This document shows positions 54,670-64,000 of a DNA stretch of 64,000 nucleotides, piece after piece. How positions within the stretch are numbered: the first letter of the stretch is position 1; the number at the start of each line of letters is the position of its first letter. The translations under genes and the position numbers were made by a program. Under the pieces are notes generated by a model. The model saw only the letters and a list, made by a program, of their open reading frames with translations, searched no databases and had not been told where the DNA came from. The stretch spans positions 2,579,001-2,643,000 of the forward strand of contig NZ_AP018498.1 in assembly GCF_003569745.1 (NCBI RefSeq), read 5' to 3'. The DNA is from Altererythrobacter sp. B11 (GTDB taxonomy: Bacteria; Pseudomonadota; Alphaproteobacteria; Sphingomonadales; Sphingomonadaceae).

Positions 54670-57306
54670 TTAATGCGTGCGCGTCGCTCCGGACGCGGCG
54701 GAACGATAGAGCGGGTTGAACAGCATCTTGTAGGTGCCGTGGCTTTGACCCCGCCATTGCGGGCGGAACCCGTACAGCACGATGCGGCCCGCGCCATATT
54801 CCACCTCGACCGCGGCTGCCTTGCCCTGGATCGCCTGCGGGCCGATCAGCACGCCTGACAGCAACGGGTTCTCCGTCTCGGAATAGGAAGCCAGCACCTG
54901 CCCCTTGAAGCCATCCTTCATGGCGAAGGCGGGGCCATGCTCGAACATCACGGCGGTGGCATCCGGCATGCCGGCAGCCGCCGCCGCGTCCTTGTTCAAC
55001 TTCACCGAAAGCAGCGCGCCGGAGCAGAAGAACGTCTCGCTATCCATGTCCTTGAGCACGTTCTCCACCGGCAGGTCGAACAGTTCGATGATCGCGTCGG
55101 CTGATCGATTGAGCACGACCAGCGTGCCGCCATTCCGAACGAATCCGCGCAGCGCTTCCGCCCCGCCGATGCCGATCCCGCCGGAATATTGGTCGGGCAC
55201 GGTGCCCGGGCGCAAACCGTCCATCAGCGAGGCGAGCGAGCCCTTATATTTCGAGGCCGGCCCAGTGGGTTCCGGGTCGAGCGTGGCGGGGCCGCGCCGG
55301 CCCCCACCCGTGATTTCCGGTAGTACGATAACATCGTAGCCGGCGAGTTCCTCGGCGGTGAAATCCTGATTGTACAGGCTCTGCGCCGGGAATGCATATT
55401 GCTCGAACAGCCAGCGGGTCCACCCCTCATCAATGTTCGAGCCCCAGGGGCGATACAGGCCGACCTTCCCTGCCGCGAGCGGCGTACCGGCCGGCGTCTC
55501 CGCCACGGCGGTTACCGGCACGGCGTTCTCCGCCGCGATGCGCTCCATCGCCTCGCGCGCTAGGCCAGTGATGGCAATCGCATCTCGCCGCGCGCCCTCG
55601 CCCGCCAGCCTGGCCTCCACTGCCCGCGCCTGCGCGCCCGCTGCGAGCGCCGCGTTCAACGCCCGGTAGCTCCCGTTCATCGTCCGCGGCAGCAGGAAGA
55701 CCGCGCCCTCGCCCGTCACCGTTCCCGCCGGCGGCGTCGCTTGCTTCACCGGCACCATCGCTGCCAGTGCCTCCTCGCCCAGCGCCTCCCCGATGCGATC
55801 GACCTTGACCCCCATCTGCAAGGGCAAGGTCCAGCCGGTCACATCATAGGGCAGCATCGCGGGCGAGCCCTCGCCGTTGAGGATGGCGTCGGGATAGGAT
55901 TGCGGCTCCAGCAACTCGGTGGCCAGGCCGGCAAAGGGCTGGTCCGTCCGGATAACCCACGATCCGGCCGCATAATCCGCCCCGCCCAGCCGTGTCTTCT
56001 GGGTCAGCTGATACACGTCGAGCCCATGGTCGATCATCAACTGGGCCAGCGAGGCCGCCTCCGGCACGTCGGCCTGCACGGCGGGGATGATATAGGCCGA
56101 TGGACCCTTCGCAGCGTAGCGTGCCATCATGTCGCGCCCGGCCTGATACCGATTGAACAGCAGCGTCTCGCGGTATTTCTGCGCCGTCTCCAGCGTCGAC
56201 ATGGAGGCGGTCAGCATATAGTCGACCGAGTCTGCCAGCTTCCACTCGCCGCCCTTCCACGGATCGGGATACATGATCGTAGGGCGCAGATCCTGCATCT
56301 GCTCGGGAAAGTCGCTCACCGAATAGGTGCGCGGCGTTGCGGAGCGATGCGCCACCTCTGTGAAATAGGAGATCGTGTTGCGGAACACGTGGATGTAGTC
56401 GAGGAACCCCGGATACCAATTGTCAAACCGCTGCTGCGCGATCGCGCCGGGCTTCTGTTCCGCCTGGAAGCGCGCCATCATGTTGGTGCCAATGGCATTG
56501 GTCCAAATGCGCATGTACGGGCTAATGTTGGAGGAGACGGGATCGGCGAACGGCGGCATCCAGATTCGCGCGGGGAATGGCGCCTCCTGGTGTTGCGAAT
56601 ACCAGATCACCGGTGAATAGGTCTGCGCGATCGCGTTGACGGAACGACTCTCGATCATGTTGAGCATGTAACCGTCACGGTTATTGTCGTGCCCGACATA
56701 CTCCTGGTACAGCCATGGCATTGTGCTCGTCTCGTACGGCGTGCCGACCTGCTTGCGGTACCAGTCGACCACCATGTCCTGCCCGTCCGGGTTCAGCGAG
56801 GGCCACAGGACGAGGATCACGTCCTGCAGGATTGCATCGACCTCCGCATCGTCCTGCGCCGCCAGCATCTTGTGCGCCAGCACCAGCGGCAGCTGGTGGT
56901 CGGCCACCTCCCCCGCGTGCATCCCGCCGTCAATATGCACGATGATCTTGGACGTGCGCGCCAGCTCGCGCGCCTCCGCCTCGCTCAACCCGCGCGGATC
57001 GGCGAGGCGGCGAGAGGCTTCCGCATAACGCTCGAAGTTGCGCACGTTCTCGGGCGAGGAGATCACCGCATAGGTGAAGCTGCGCCCCTGCGTCGTGCGT
57101 CCCGCCTCGAACAGCTTGATCCGATCGCTCGCCTTTGCGAGCGCCTGGAAATAGCGAACCGACTCCTCGTAATTGGCGAGCTTGCGGTCGCTCCCCACCT
57201 GGAACCCGATGACCTCTTGGGTCTCGGGCACGTCTTGCGCCGCCAAGGGCAGCGGAAGGGTCACGGCTGCGCCCAGCAGGAGAAGCGAACGGAAGATGGA
57301 TGTCAT
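54670..57306 (-). CDS. Secreted M14-family zinc carboxypeptidase
   Basis: An 878-residue protein with a signal peptide (core about 6-20, cleavage near LAA-QD). The M14 domain (about 40-360) shows the zinc motif HAGE in a GGMHAGEVADHQ segment and an Asn/Arg substrate pair in HDNNRDGYML. The third zinc ligand His is probably in the IWYSQHQEAPFP segment and a catalytic Glu in the SYFTEVAH segment. The C-terminal half (about 600-870) resembles a class I glutamine amidotransferase-like fold. It should trim peptides in the periplasm. It begins 23 bp after the TonB receptor stop, so the two form an operon. Confidence 0.88.
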   Translation of the reverse strand: MTSIFRSLLLLGAAVTLPLPLAAQDVPETQEVIGFQVGSDRKLANYEESVRYFQALAKASDRIKLFEAGRTTQGRSFTYAVISSPENVRNFERYAEASRRLADPRGLSEAEARELARTSKIIVHIDGGMHAGEVADHQLPLVLAHKMLAAQDDAEVDAILQDVILVLWPSLNPDGQDMVVDWYRKQVGTPYETSTMPWLYQEYVGHDNNRDGYMLNMIESRSVNAIAQTYSPVIWYSQHQEAPFPARIWMPPFADPVSSNISPYMRIWTNAIGTNMMARFQAEQKPGAIAQQRFDNWYPGFLDYIHVFRNTISYFTEVAHRSATPRTYSVSDFPEQMQDLRPTIMYPDPWKGGEWKLADSVDYMLTASMSTLETAQKYRETLLFNRYQAGRDMMARYAAKGPSAYIIPAVQADVPEAASLAQLMIDHGLDVYQLTQKTRLGGADYAAGSWVIRTDQPFAGLATELLEPQSYPDAILNGEGSPAMLPYDVTGWTLPLQMGVKVDRIGEALGEEALAAMVPVKQATPPAGTVTGEGAVFLLPRTMNGSYRALNAALAAGAQARAVEARLAGEGARRDAIAITGLAREAMERIAAENAVPVTAVAETPAGTPLAAGKVGLYRPWGSNIDEGWTRWLFEQYAFPAQSLYNQDFTAEELAGYDVIVLPEITGGGRRGPATLDPEPTGPASKYKGSLASLMDGLRPGTVPDQYSGGIGIGGAEALRGFVRNGGTLVVLNRSADAIIELFDLPVENVLKDMDSETFFCSGALLSVKLNKDAAAAAGMPDATAVMFEHGPAFAMKDGFKGQVLASYSETENPLLSGVLIGPQAIQGKAAAVEVEYGAGRIVLYGFRPQWRGQSHGTYKMLFNPLYRSAASGATRTH

Positions 57307-57329
57307 GGCAAAGGGCTCCAGCGAAGGGC

Positions 57330-59648
57330 TCAGAAGTTGCGACGAACGTTGACGCCGATGGTCCGGGGCGTCGTCACATTGGCTCGGAAGCCGTTGGCGT
57401 AGGCAGCATTCGTGCCGCGGGTCAGGGCGAAGGCGTCAAACAGGTTCTGCACGAACAGATAGGCGCCCGTGTCCCCCCCTCCCCACTCGACGCCCACGCG
57501 CAGATTGGTCAGGGAATAATCGCCGGAGACGACGTTCAGGGGGCTGTCCGCCACCAATTCGGAATTGGACGGGCCGACATAGTTCACGTCCGCGCGGGCG
57601 AAGAAATCGGCGTCGGACGACACCGGCGTCGTATATTCCGCAGACAGGGTGCCGTTCCACCTCGGGATATCGGCCAGCCGGTCGCCGGACTGACCGGGTG
57701 CGGTGATCACATCGCTCACCTGATCCTCAGTCAACTTCGCGTCGAGGTAATTGCCCGCAAGGGTCAGGGTCAGGCCCATGACCGGCCGCGTCGCCGCCTC
57801 CAGCTCCAGCCCCCGGATGCGCGCCGCACCCGCATTGGACAGGAAGCTGAACGCGCCGTCTGGCGTCCGGCCACGCACCTGGATGTTGTCCCAGTCAATC
57901 TGGAACGCCGCCATGTTCAGTGTCGTACGGCCGCCGAGCGTGAACTTGGCGCCCACCTCGTAATTCCACAGCGTATCGGCCTCATACGGCGTCAGGTCGT
58001 CCGGCAGCCCGATCACCTGGTTGGCGCCGCCCGGGCGATAGCCCTGGGCCGCGGTGGCGTAGAACAGGGTATCGGGATTGGGCTCCCAGGAGGCGTTGAA
58101 CTTCAGCAGCGTGCCGTTCTCAGAGGCATCCACGGTCGTCGGCGGGCGCTCAATCGCGCTGATCAGCGACCACGGAATGTCGGTCCAGCCGACCACCCGC
58201 TTGTCGTAGTCGTAATAGCGCAAGCCGGCGGTCAGGCCGATCTCGGGCACCGGATGAAAGGTCACTTCGCCAAACGCCGCCGTCTGCTTCAGCGTGTCGT
58301 CCAGCTGGCGGCGATAGAACAGCTGCACCGGCCGGATGATCGCACCCGTCTCCGCGTCCGCCCTGGCGTCGGAGGGCTCTACGTGGCTGCTGCGATCCTG
58401 GTAGAACACGCCGACCGTCCAATCGAGCATGTTCAGACCGTTGGAGCTCAACCTCAGCTCGCCGGTCAGATCCTCGTTGGTGCCGGGATAATAGATCGCG
58501 GCGGGGATCAGGCCGTCGATATAGGAATAGAACCCGGCCAGCTGGTCGGCCGAGCAGGGTGCCGAGGCGCTGCCATTGGTGTAGGTGGCGCAGCGTTGCG
58601 GGGTGCGCTGCCGGCCGATGTAATAGCTGTCATCCGCGGCATATTCCGACACGCGCTTCTGATACCCGCCCACGGCCGCTAGGGTGGCGAAGCCCAGATC
58701 ATATTCCAGCGTCGCGCTGTGGAATTGCGCCTTGTCATCATAGGGCAGCAGCACCTGGTCGGCGGTGACATACTCGCCCAGATCGGGGTTGACGGTGGTG
58801 CCGAAGCTCTGTGTCTCCTCGTACATTGACATGGTATCGAGCGTCAGGCCGGGCGCGATGTCCCAATGCACCGACAGCCGACCGCCAGTAACGTTCAGGT
58901 CATTGATGTTCTTGATGCCGAGGAACTGGTTGTCTATCCATCCGGCGGATTCGTGCTGATAAGCGACGAAGCGAACAGCGAGCTTGTCCTCAACCAGCGG
59001 CACGTTGACCATGCCGTTCACGAAATAGGCGGGGTCGCCACCCTCGACAAAGCCGAGCTGCGCCTCGACCGCGCCTTCATACTCGTAAGACGCGCGGTTG
59101 AATATGACGCGGATCGCGCCGCCCATCGAGCTCGCGCCATAGAGCGTCCCCTGCGGGCCACGCAGCACCTCGACCCGCTCGATATCGAACAGGGTGAAGT
59201 CGCCGGTGCGCCCGGCGGCATCGTTGGACGGGCCGACAGAGCCGGTGGCCGGCACGTCGTTATAATAGGTGCCCACTGTCGGTTCGCCCGGCGCGATCAC
59301 GCCGCGTAGCGATACCCGGCGCGATCCAGGGCCGTTATCCTGGATGCGCAGAGAGGGCACGAACTTGGCGTATTCGGTGATGTTGGTCACGCCCGCATTG
59401 GTCAGCGTCTCGCCAGTAATCGCGGTGATGGCGATCGGCGTCTCCTGCACGGTGGACGCCCGCCGCATCGCAGTGACGACGATGGAATTGCCCTGCGCAG
59501 CATCGCCCGCGGGCGCTTCGCCTCCCTCGGCGTCGGCGATGCCCTGCGCCAGCGCAGGGGCCGAGACTCCGCAGGTCAGCGCCAAAGCGATCGTCAGGGA
59601 GAGCGCACGGCGGGGCGCCCCGTCGGAAGGTATGCCGAAGATCCTCAT
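57330..59648 (-). CDS. TonB-dependent outer-membrane receptor, peptidase-linked
   Basis: A 772-residue receptor with a signal peptide (core about 15-32, cleavage near ALA-QG). The TonB box region is SIVVTAMRR, and the plug contains a SRRVSLRGVIAPGE segment and a VEVLRGPQGTLYGASSMGGAIRVIF segment. The barrel ends GVNVRRNF. The ATG at 59648 follows AGGGG. It is upstream of the carboxypeptidase in one operon, and a HutC-like dyad lies about 105 bp before the start. This suggests uptake of histidine-containing peptides. Confidence 0.92.
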   Translation of the reverse strand: MRIFGIPSDGAPRRALSLTIALALTCGVSAPALAQGIADAEGGEAPAGDAAQGNSIVVTAMRRASTVQETPIAITAITGETLTNAGVTNITEYAKFVPSLRIQDNGPGSRRVSLRGVIAPGEPTVGTYYNDVPATGSVGPSNDAAGRTGDFTLFDIERVEVLRGPQGTLYGASSMGGAIRVIFNRASYEYEGAVEAQLGFVEGGDPAYFVNGMVNVPLVEDKLAVRFVAYQHESAGWIDNQFLGIKNINDLNVTGGRLSVHWDIAPGLTLDTMSMYEETQSFGTTVNPDLGEYVTADQVLLPYDDKAQFHSATLEYDLGFATLAAVGGYQKRVSEYAADDSYYIGRQRTPQRCATYTNGSASAPCSADQLAGFYSYIDGLIPAAIYYPGTNEDLTGELRLSSNGLNMLDWTVGVFYQDRSSHVEPSDARADAETGAIIRPVQLFYRRQLDDTLKQTAAFGEVTFHPVPEIGLTAGLRYYDYDKRVVGWTDIPWSLISAIERPPTTVDASENGTLLKFNASWEPNPDTLFYATAAQGYRPGGANQVIGLPDDLTPYEADTLWNYEVGAKFTLGGRTTLNMAAFQIDWDNIQVRGRTPDGAFSFLSNAGAARIRGLELEAATRPVMGLTLTLAGNYLDAKLTEDQVSDVITAPGQSGDRLADIPRWNGTLSAEYTTPVSSDADFFARADVNYVGPSNSELVADSPLNVVSGDYSLTNLRVGVEWGGGDTGAYLFVQNLFDAFALTRGTNAAYANGFRANVTTPRTIGVNVRRNF

Positions 59649-59750
59649 AAGTACCCCTGTGTCAGACTGACCTCCCCGCGCCCTCCTCAAGGCTTTCGAG
59701 CGATCGATTACATCTGACCTCCCCCAGTGATTCGGAGCATGAGGCAGCTA

Positions 59751-59765
59751 ATATGTATATACAAG
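59751..59765 (-). promoter_or_regulatory. Candidate HutC operator upstream of the receptor operon
   Basis: TGTATATACA (59754-59763) is a perfect 10-bp palindrome within ATATGTATATACAAG. It resembles both the hutF-hutI site at 62164-62179 and the TGTATRTACA-type sites known for HutC repressors. It lies about 105 bp upstream of the receptor ATG. Confidence 0.6.
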
Positions 59766-59842
59766 TGAAAAATGACGCAGCGGCTACAATCCTTGCTCTC
59801 GCAACTGCCTCTGCGCTCCGGCAGAAAGGATCAACATTTCAC

Positions 59843-59863
59843 CCACGTAATATTATTGCGTGG
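59843..59863. other. Interrupted dyad downstream of hutC
   Basis: CCACGTAATA and TATTGCGTGG form 10-bp arms with one mismatch around a central T, and TTTCA/TGAAA segments outside continue the symmetry. It lies between the receptor promoter and the hutC stop, and may be an operator or a hairpin. The rest of 59766-60040 holds no supported gene. Confidence 0.4.
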
Positions 59864-60040
59864 TGTTGAAATATGCAGCAGCCCGCGTCGGTCTCAAAAC
59901 TGGCGAATTGCAACAGCGATGCTGGTGCGACGCAGACCGCTTGGAACACAGCAGCACCCCGTTTTCTCTCGGCTTCCAAGCCGGTGCAAATGCCTGCTTC
60001 GCGTCAAAACCGCCTCCCGCTCCGGTCGAGCGCGGCCCAG

Positions 60041-60751
60041 CTACTCCGGCTGCGGGGTCATCCCGATGAAGCGGGCGACAAGGCTGAGATTGGCCGCCGG
60101 GAAGATCTGGCGGACGAAGGTGATCGGCGCACCGCCGCGCCAGGTTCGGCGCTCCAGCATCAGGCAGGCCGCATCGGGCTCAAGGTCAAGCTTGCGGCAA
60201 TCGCTTCCGGCGGAGCGCGCCGAAATCCGGTTCTCCGCATCCGTCCATGGAACATTCTCAAGCAGCCAGCTGCCCGGCGCGGTCGTGGTGAAGTCGACCT
60301 CCTCAGCCTCCGGCACCTGGATGAGATTGATCTCGCGATACTCCACCGCAAACGGCATCCGGTCCGACAGATGGCGGCAGCTCAGTACCAGAATGGCGGG
60401 GCGCCCGTGCACGGCAGAGACTTGCAAATGCGCGCCGTTCGCCGGCCCCACTTTGCGCGACAGCAGCTCGATCGAGTAGATCCCGCCCCGCGTCTCGATT
60501 TCCTCGCGGATGTCGGGTATCGCCAGCGCCGCCATGTCGACATGCTGCTGCGCCACGAATGAGCCTGTTCGGCGGCGGCGGTTGATCAGCCCCGCCACGG
60601 CCAGGGCAGAAAGCGCCTTGTTTACCGTCATGCGGGAGCAATCATATTCCACCATCAGCTCGTGCTCGAAGGGGATGCGGTCGCCCGGCTTCCATTCTCC
60701 TGACAGGATGCGGCGTTCGATATCGGCGCGAATCCGGTTGTGCAGCGACAT
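60041..60751 (-). CDS. hutC: Histidine utilisation repressor HutC (GntR family)
   Basis: A 236-residue GntR/HutC-type regulator. The winged HTH is at about residues 3-70 (IERRILSGEWKPGDRIPFEH, then CSRMTVNKALSALAVAGL). A UTRA effector domain follows (about 92-232, with an EYREINL segment and a C-terminal FVRQIFPA). The known ligand of HutC is urocanate, which releases the repressor from DNA. It is 9 bp downstream of hutF on the same strand, so it is autoregulated if the hutF promoter is its target. Confidence 0.92.
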   Translation of the reverse strand: MSLHNRIRADIERRILSGEWKPGDRIPFEHELMVEYDCSRMTVNKALSALAVAGLINRRRRTGSFVAQQHVDMAALAIPDIREEIETRGGIYSIELLSRKVGPANGAHLQVSAVHGRPAILVLSCRHLSDRMPFAVEYREINLIQVPEAEEVDFTTTAPGSWLLENVPWTDAENRISARSAGSDCRKLDLEPDAACLMLERRTWRGGAPITFVRQIFPAANLSLVARFIGMTPQPE

Positions 60752-60760
60752 GCCGGCACT

Positions 60761-62119
60761 TTAGGCATCTTGCAGCAGGCGGGTCACCACCTGCTTGTAC
60801 TTATGCTCAATCGCGTCGCGCTCGCAGTGCCGCCCGCCGGATACATACATCCGCCCTCGGCGCCAGACGCTCTCCACCTGCGCCCGCGCGAAGATCCAGC
60901 TGTCGAGAATGGCATCGTCCTCTCGCCCAACAAGATCGATGCTGCTCGCCTCGAGAGAGACGATATCCGCCGGCGCGCCCACTACAATCCCATGATAATT
61001 CTGGCCAAGAGCCCTAGCCCCTCCCGCGACGGCATGATCGAACAGCGACCTGCCCGTCGAAGGGCCTGGAATTGCGGCCACATTGCGCGCCTGCCGCGTC
61101 AGCCGTTGGCCATATTCCAGCCATTGCAGTTCCGCCGCCGCATCGATCCGGACATTGGAGTCCGAGCCGATACCGATCACGCCCTGCTCCTCCAGAAATT
61201 CCGCCACCGGGAAGAGGCCGTCCCCCAAATTCGCCTCGGTGATCGGGCACAGGCCCACCACCGCTCCGCTCGCCGCCACCCGCTTGCGCTCGCCGGCATC
61301 GAGATGCGTCGCATGGACAAGGCACCAGCGCGCATCCACCTCGGCATTGTCGAGCAACAGCTCGATCGGCCGCTTTCCGCTCCAAGCCAGGCACGCCTCA
61401 ACCTCCTGCTGCTGTTCGGCGATGTGGATGTGGACCGGCGCGTCACTGCGCAGATGAGCGAGGTGGTTCAGATCCGGCAGCGGGGTGGCGCGCAGGCTGT
61501 GCGGGGCGATTCCGACAATGGCATCCTCCAGGCCCGCGATCGCTGCCTCGCTGCCATCGAAAAGGCGGTCATAGGAATCGCGTGTCGAGACAAACCGGCG
61601 CTGCTCTGCGGCAGGGGGCGTGCCCCCGAAGTCGGCGGAGGCGTAAAAGACCGGCAGCAGCGTCAGGGCGATCCCGCACTCGGCAGCGGCCGAGGCAAGC
61701 GCCTGCGCCATCAGTGCCGGCGTGTCATATTCCCAACCATCGGGCTGATGATGCAGGTAGTGGAATTCGCCGACGCGGGTGAAACCGGATTCCAGCATCT
61801 CCATATAGGCAAGCGCCGCGATCGCCTGCAGCGCCTCTGGCCCCACTCGCCCGGCAAAGCGATACATCAGGCTGCGCCAGCTCCAGAACGTATCTCGCGC
61901 TTCTTCCCGCCGTTCGGTCAGCCCGGCCATCGCCCGCTGGAAGGCATGGCTGTGAAGATTGGGAACGCCAGGCAGGGCGACCCCGTAACGCATTCTCTCA
62001 CCCGCATCGGCGCAATCGGTCGCGATCGCAGCAATGGTCCCGCGGTGCGTGAGATCGACGGCCACATTGCTCGCCCAGCCTGTCGGCAGCAGCGCACGTT
62101 CGAACCACAATCCCGTCAT
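60761..62119 (-). CDS. hutF: Formimidoylglutamate deiminase HutF
   Basis: A 452-residue amidohydrolase of the HutF type. The metal motif HSH is at 56-58 in a LHSHAFQRAMAG segment. Further metal ligands are in VHIHIAEQ and LVHATH, and the late Asp is in GIGSDSN. It turns N-formimino-L-glutamate into N-formyl-L-glutamate and ammonia in the five-step histidine pathway. It is divergent from hutI across 83 bp that hold an operator-like dyad, and co-directional with hutC. Confidence 0.93.
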   Translation of the reverse strand: MTGLWFERALLPTGWASNVAVDLTHRGTIAAIATDCADAGERMRYGVALPGVPNLHSHAFQRAMAGLTERREEARDTFWSWRSLMYRFAGRVGPEALQAIAALAYMEMLESGFTRVGEFHYLHHQPDGWEYDTPALMAQALASAAAECGIALTLLPVFYASADFGGTPPAAEQRRFVSTRDSYDRLFDGSEAAIAGLEDAIVGIAPHSLRATPLPDLNHLAHLRSDAPVHIHIAEQQQEVEACLAWSGKRPIELLLDNAEVDARWCLVHATHLDAGERKRVAASGAVVGLCPITEANLGDGLFPVAEFLEEQGVIGIGSDSNVRIDAAAELQWLEYGQRLTRQARNVAAIPGPSTGRSLFDHAVAGGARALGQNYHGIVVGAPADIVSLEASSIDLVGREDDAILDSWIFARAQVESVWRRGRMYVSGGRHCERDAIEHKYKQVVTRLLQDA

Positions 62120-62163
62120 CGCTCTTAGCCCTCGCGCACCAACAATCCGCTTGACCTTAGCTG

Positions 62164-62179
62164 ATATGTATAGACATAT
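62164..62179. promoter_or_regulatory. Candidate HutC operator between hutF and hutI
   Basis: ATATGT (62164-62169) and ACATAT (62174-62179) form a perfect dyad around ATAG. The core TGTATAGACA differs by one base from the palindrome at 59754-59763. It sits between the divergent hutF and hutI starts, where one site can control both. Confidence 0.65.
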
Positions 62180-62202
62180 AAAGGTGATTCAGGAGGTGTG
62201 TC

Positions 62203-63423
62203 ATGCGGTGCGAACGGATTTGGCGAGATGCCCGGCTTGCCACAATGGCGCCGGCCAGCACGCCCGACGATCCGCTCGGCATCGTCGAGGATGGGATCGT
62301 CGCCATGGCGGACGGGCGGATCCTCTATGCCGGCAGCGCGGCTGATGCGCCCAGGCTCGATGCCGGCGAGACCATCCCCTGCCACGGCCGCTGGATTACT
62401 CCCGGTCTCATCGATTGCCACACACACCTCGTCTATGCCGGTTCACGGGCGAGCGAGTTTGAACAACGGCTCGCAGGCGCCTCTTACGAAGAGATTGCGC
62501 GAGCGGGCGGTGGCATTGCGTCGACCGTAACAGCCACCCGAGCCGCGTCCGCCGAGGCGCTGCTCAGCGCCAGCCTCGCGCGACTGGACGCGATGCTGGC
62601 CGATGGCGTGACGACCGTGGAGGTGAAGTCCGGCTATGGCCTCACGCTCGAAACCGAGGCGCGGATGCTGCGCGTCGCGCGATCGCTTGAGCAGGAGCGG
62701 GCGGTGCGTGTCTCGACCACGTTCCTCGGCGCGCACGCCGTTCCTCCCGAGTGGCGCGACGATCCGGATCGCTACGTGGATGAGGTCGTCGAGCGCATGA
62801 TCCCGGTCGTGGCGGAGGAACGCCTGGCCGATGCTGTGGACGCGTTTTGCGAAGGCATCGGGTTCAGTCCGGCGCAGGTTGAGCGGGTCTTCAAGGCCGC
62901 GAGGCAAGCGGGACTATCCGTAAAGCTGCATGCCGAACAACTCTCGAACCTCCAGGGCGCCCAGTTGGCCGCCCGGTATCGCGCGCTTTCGGCCGATCAC
63001 CTCGAACATGCAGACACCGCCAGCCTGGATGCGATGGCCGAAGCAGGAACTGTCGCGGTGCTGCTGCCGGGCGCCTTCTACTTCACTCGCGAAACCAAAC
63101 GGCCGCCGATCCAGGCGATACGCGACACCGGGATCGCCATGGCGGTCGCCACCGATTGCAACCCCGGGACGTCGCCGATGGTCTCGCTGCTGCTGGCGAT
63201 GAACATGGCGGCGACGTTGTTCCAGCTGACGGTGCCCGAGTGCCTGATCGGCGTCACCCGCAACGCCGCTCGCGCACTGGGTCTTCAGGATCAGATCGGA
63301 ACCCTGGAGCCGGGCAAGGCCTGCGATCTCGCGATCTGGGACGTCGAGCATCCTGCCGAGCTGGTCTACGCGATCGGAGGCCGCCCTCTTCATGCCCGCA
63401 TCTTCGGAGGATTCCATGCCTGA
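62203..63423 (+). CDS. hutI: Imidazolonepropionase HutI
   Basis: A 406-residue amidohydrolase. The zinc motif HTH is at 73-75 in the [12 protein letters not shown] segment. [13 protein letters not shown] segment, HAEQLSN and the late Asp in [10 protein letters not shown] are the HutI signature. It opens imidazolone-5-propionate to N-formimino-L-glutamate. It starts about 10 bp after an AGGAGG ribosome site, and its last codons contain the hutH ribosome site and start (ATG at 63416), so the genes are coupled. Confidence 0.95.
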   Translation: MRCERIWRDARLATMAPASTPDDPLGIVEDGIVAMADGRILYAGSAADAPRLDAGETIPCHGRWITPGLIDCHTHLVYAGSRASEFEQRLAGASYEEIARAGGGIASTVTATRAASAEALLSASLARLDAMLADGVTTVEVKSGYGLTLETEARMLRVARSLEQERAVRVSTTFLGAHAVPPEWRDDPDRYVDEVVERMIPVVAEERLADAVDAFCEGIGFSPAQVERVFKAARQAGLSVKLHAEQLSNLQGAQLAARYRALSADHLEHADTASLDAMAEAGTVAVLLPGAFYFTRETKRPPIQAIRDTGIAMAVATDCNPGTSPMVSLLLAMNMAATLFQLTVPECLIGVTRNAARALGLQDQIGTLEPGKACDLAIWDVEHPAELVYAIGGRPLHARIFGGFHA

Positions 63424-64000
63424 GAACAAGGCGGTCACGATCAAGCCGGGGGCGATGACGCTTACCGATTGGCGCCGCATCTATTTTGGCGCGCCCATTG
63501 TGCTGGACGACGCCTGCTTGGCGCCGGTGCGTCGCTCCGCCGCGGTGATCGCGCGCCTCGCTGGGCAGAGCGAGGCGGTTTACGGCGTAAATACCGGCTT
63601 CGGCAAATTGGCCTCCGTTCGCATCGCGCCAGACGACGTGGCGCAGTTGCAGCGCAACATCGTGCTCAGTCATGCCGCTGGCGTCGGCGATGCGACATCA
63701 CGGCCGATCGTGCGGCTGATGATGGCGATGAAGCTGGCGAGCCTCGGCATCGGCGCCTCGGGCATACGGGAGGAGACGTTTCTGCACCTCAACGCGCTCC
63801 TGCAGCGAGACCTGATACCGGTGGTGCCGGAGCAAGGCTCCGTCGGCGCGTCGGGCGATCTCGCGCCGCTCGCTCACCTCGCTGCGGCCATGATGGGGGT
63901 CGGCGACATGGTCGACGCGGCGGGGGAGTTCGGTCCTGCTGCGCAAGTGCTGCGGAGTGCCGGCCTGGAGCCGTGCGAGCTTGCCGCGAAGGAGGGGTTG
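63416..64000 (+). CDS. hutH: Histidine ammonia-lyase HutH, N-terminal part (3' end outside window)
   Basis: The first 195 residues of HutH; the gene runs off the window. The Ala145-Ser146-Gly147 triad in [15 protein letters not shown] cyclises to the MIO cofactor that removes ammonia from histidine to give urocanate. Tyr56 in YGVNTGFG is the catalytic base region. The ATG at 63416 follows GGAGG and overlaps hutI by 8 bp. Urocanate, the product, is the inducer of HutC. The hutU gene is not in the window. Confidence 0.95.
   Translation, partial: MPENKAVTIKPGAMTLTDWRRIYFGAPIVLDDACLAPVRRSAAVIARLAGQSEAVYGVNTGFGKLASVRIAPDDVAQLQRNIVLSHAAGVGDATSRPIVRLMMAMKLASLGIGASGIREETFLHLNALLQRDLIPVVPEQGSVGASGDLAPLAHLAAAMMGVGDMVDAAGEFGPAAQVLRSAGLEPCELAAKEGL

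Noticed and set aside
57300-58682. Long plus-strand open frame opposite the TonB receptor
   Set aside because: Antisense shadow of the receptor, with low-complexity His/Arg-rich translation.
60740-62128. Long plus-strand open frame opposite hutF
   Set aside because: Antisense shadow; hutF motifs are complete on the minus strand.

Overview
The window looks like chromosome of an alphaproteobacterium, most likely a sphingomonad (Sphingobium/Novosphingobium type). This is inferred from the GC-rich coding sequence, three large TonB-dependent receptors, the hut cluster layout and the sphingomonad-like integrases and IS elements. No rRNA or complete tRNA gene is visible.

Bases 1-8.7 kb: the 3' end of a GH1 beta-glucosidase is followed by a small catabolic cluster (extradiol dioxygenase, serine esterase, DoxX, LysR). 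Next comes a graveyard of truncated LysR and sugar-isomerase genes. A LysR gene then stands divergent from a tautomerase / alpha-beta hydrolase / lectin-fold protein / monooxygenase group. Bases 8.9-19.1 kb are accessory: an IS3-family element with a 3-bp target duplication, a TetR regulator, a MipA-type porin, an AlpA-like protein with an integrase, an IS407-type element that split a small ORF, a large serine recombinase, and a second integrase next to a tRNA-Lys 3' fragment.

Bases 19.1-31.6 kb form the most interesting object. This is a compact element of about 12.5 kb bounded by 45-bp direct repeats of a tRNA-Lys(CTT) 3' end. It carries an integrase, an AlpA-like activator, a RepA-like helicase, a GGGAC iteron cluster, and a capsid/packaging module (large terminase, HNH nuclease, major capsid protein, prohead protease, connector, portal). 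There are no tail or lysis genes. This is the architecture of a capsid-forming satellite (cf-PICI-like). Its helicase gene is broken by an IS1380-family insertion.

Bases 31.9-47.5 kb look like a nutrient-acquisition locus: TonB receptor, FAD oxidoreductase, beta-propeller protein, LysR and an M28-like protein in one minus-strand series. A sulfatase with its own formylglycine-generating enzyme and a LysR lie on the plus strand, and a second TonB receptor follows. Bases 47.7-54.4 kb hold an autotransporter, a LuxR-type regulator and a membrane-anchored HTH/TPR protein.

Bases 54.7-64.0 kb: a TonB receptor plus M14 carboxypeptidase pair lies beside the histidine-utilisation genes hutC-hutF and hutI-hutH. 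Similar TGTATATACA-type dyads upstream of the receptor and between hutF and hutI suggest that one HutC regulon links peptide capture to histidine breakdown.
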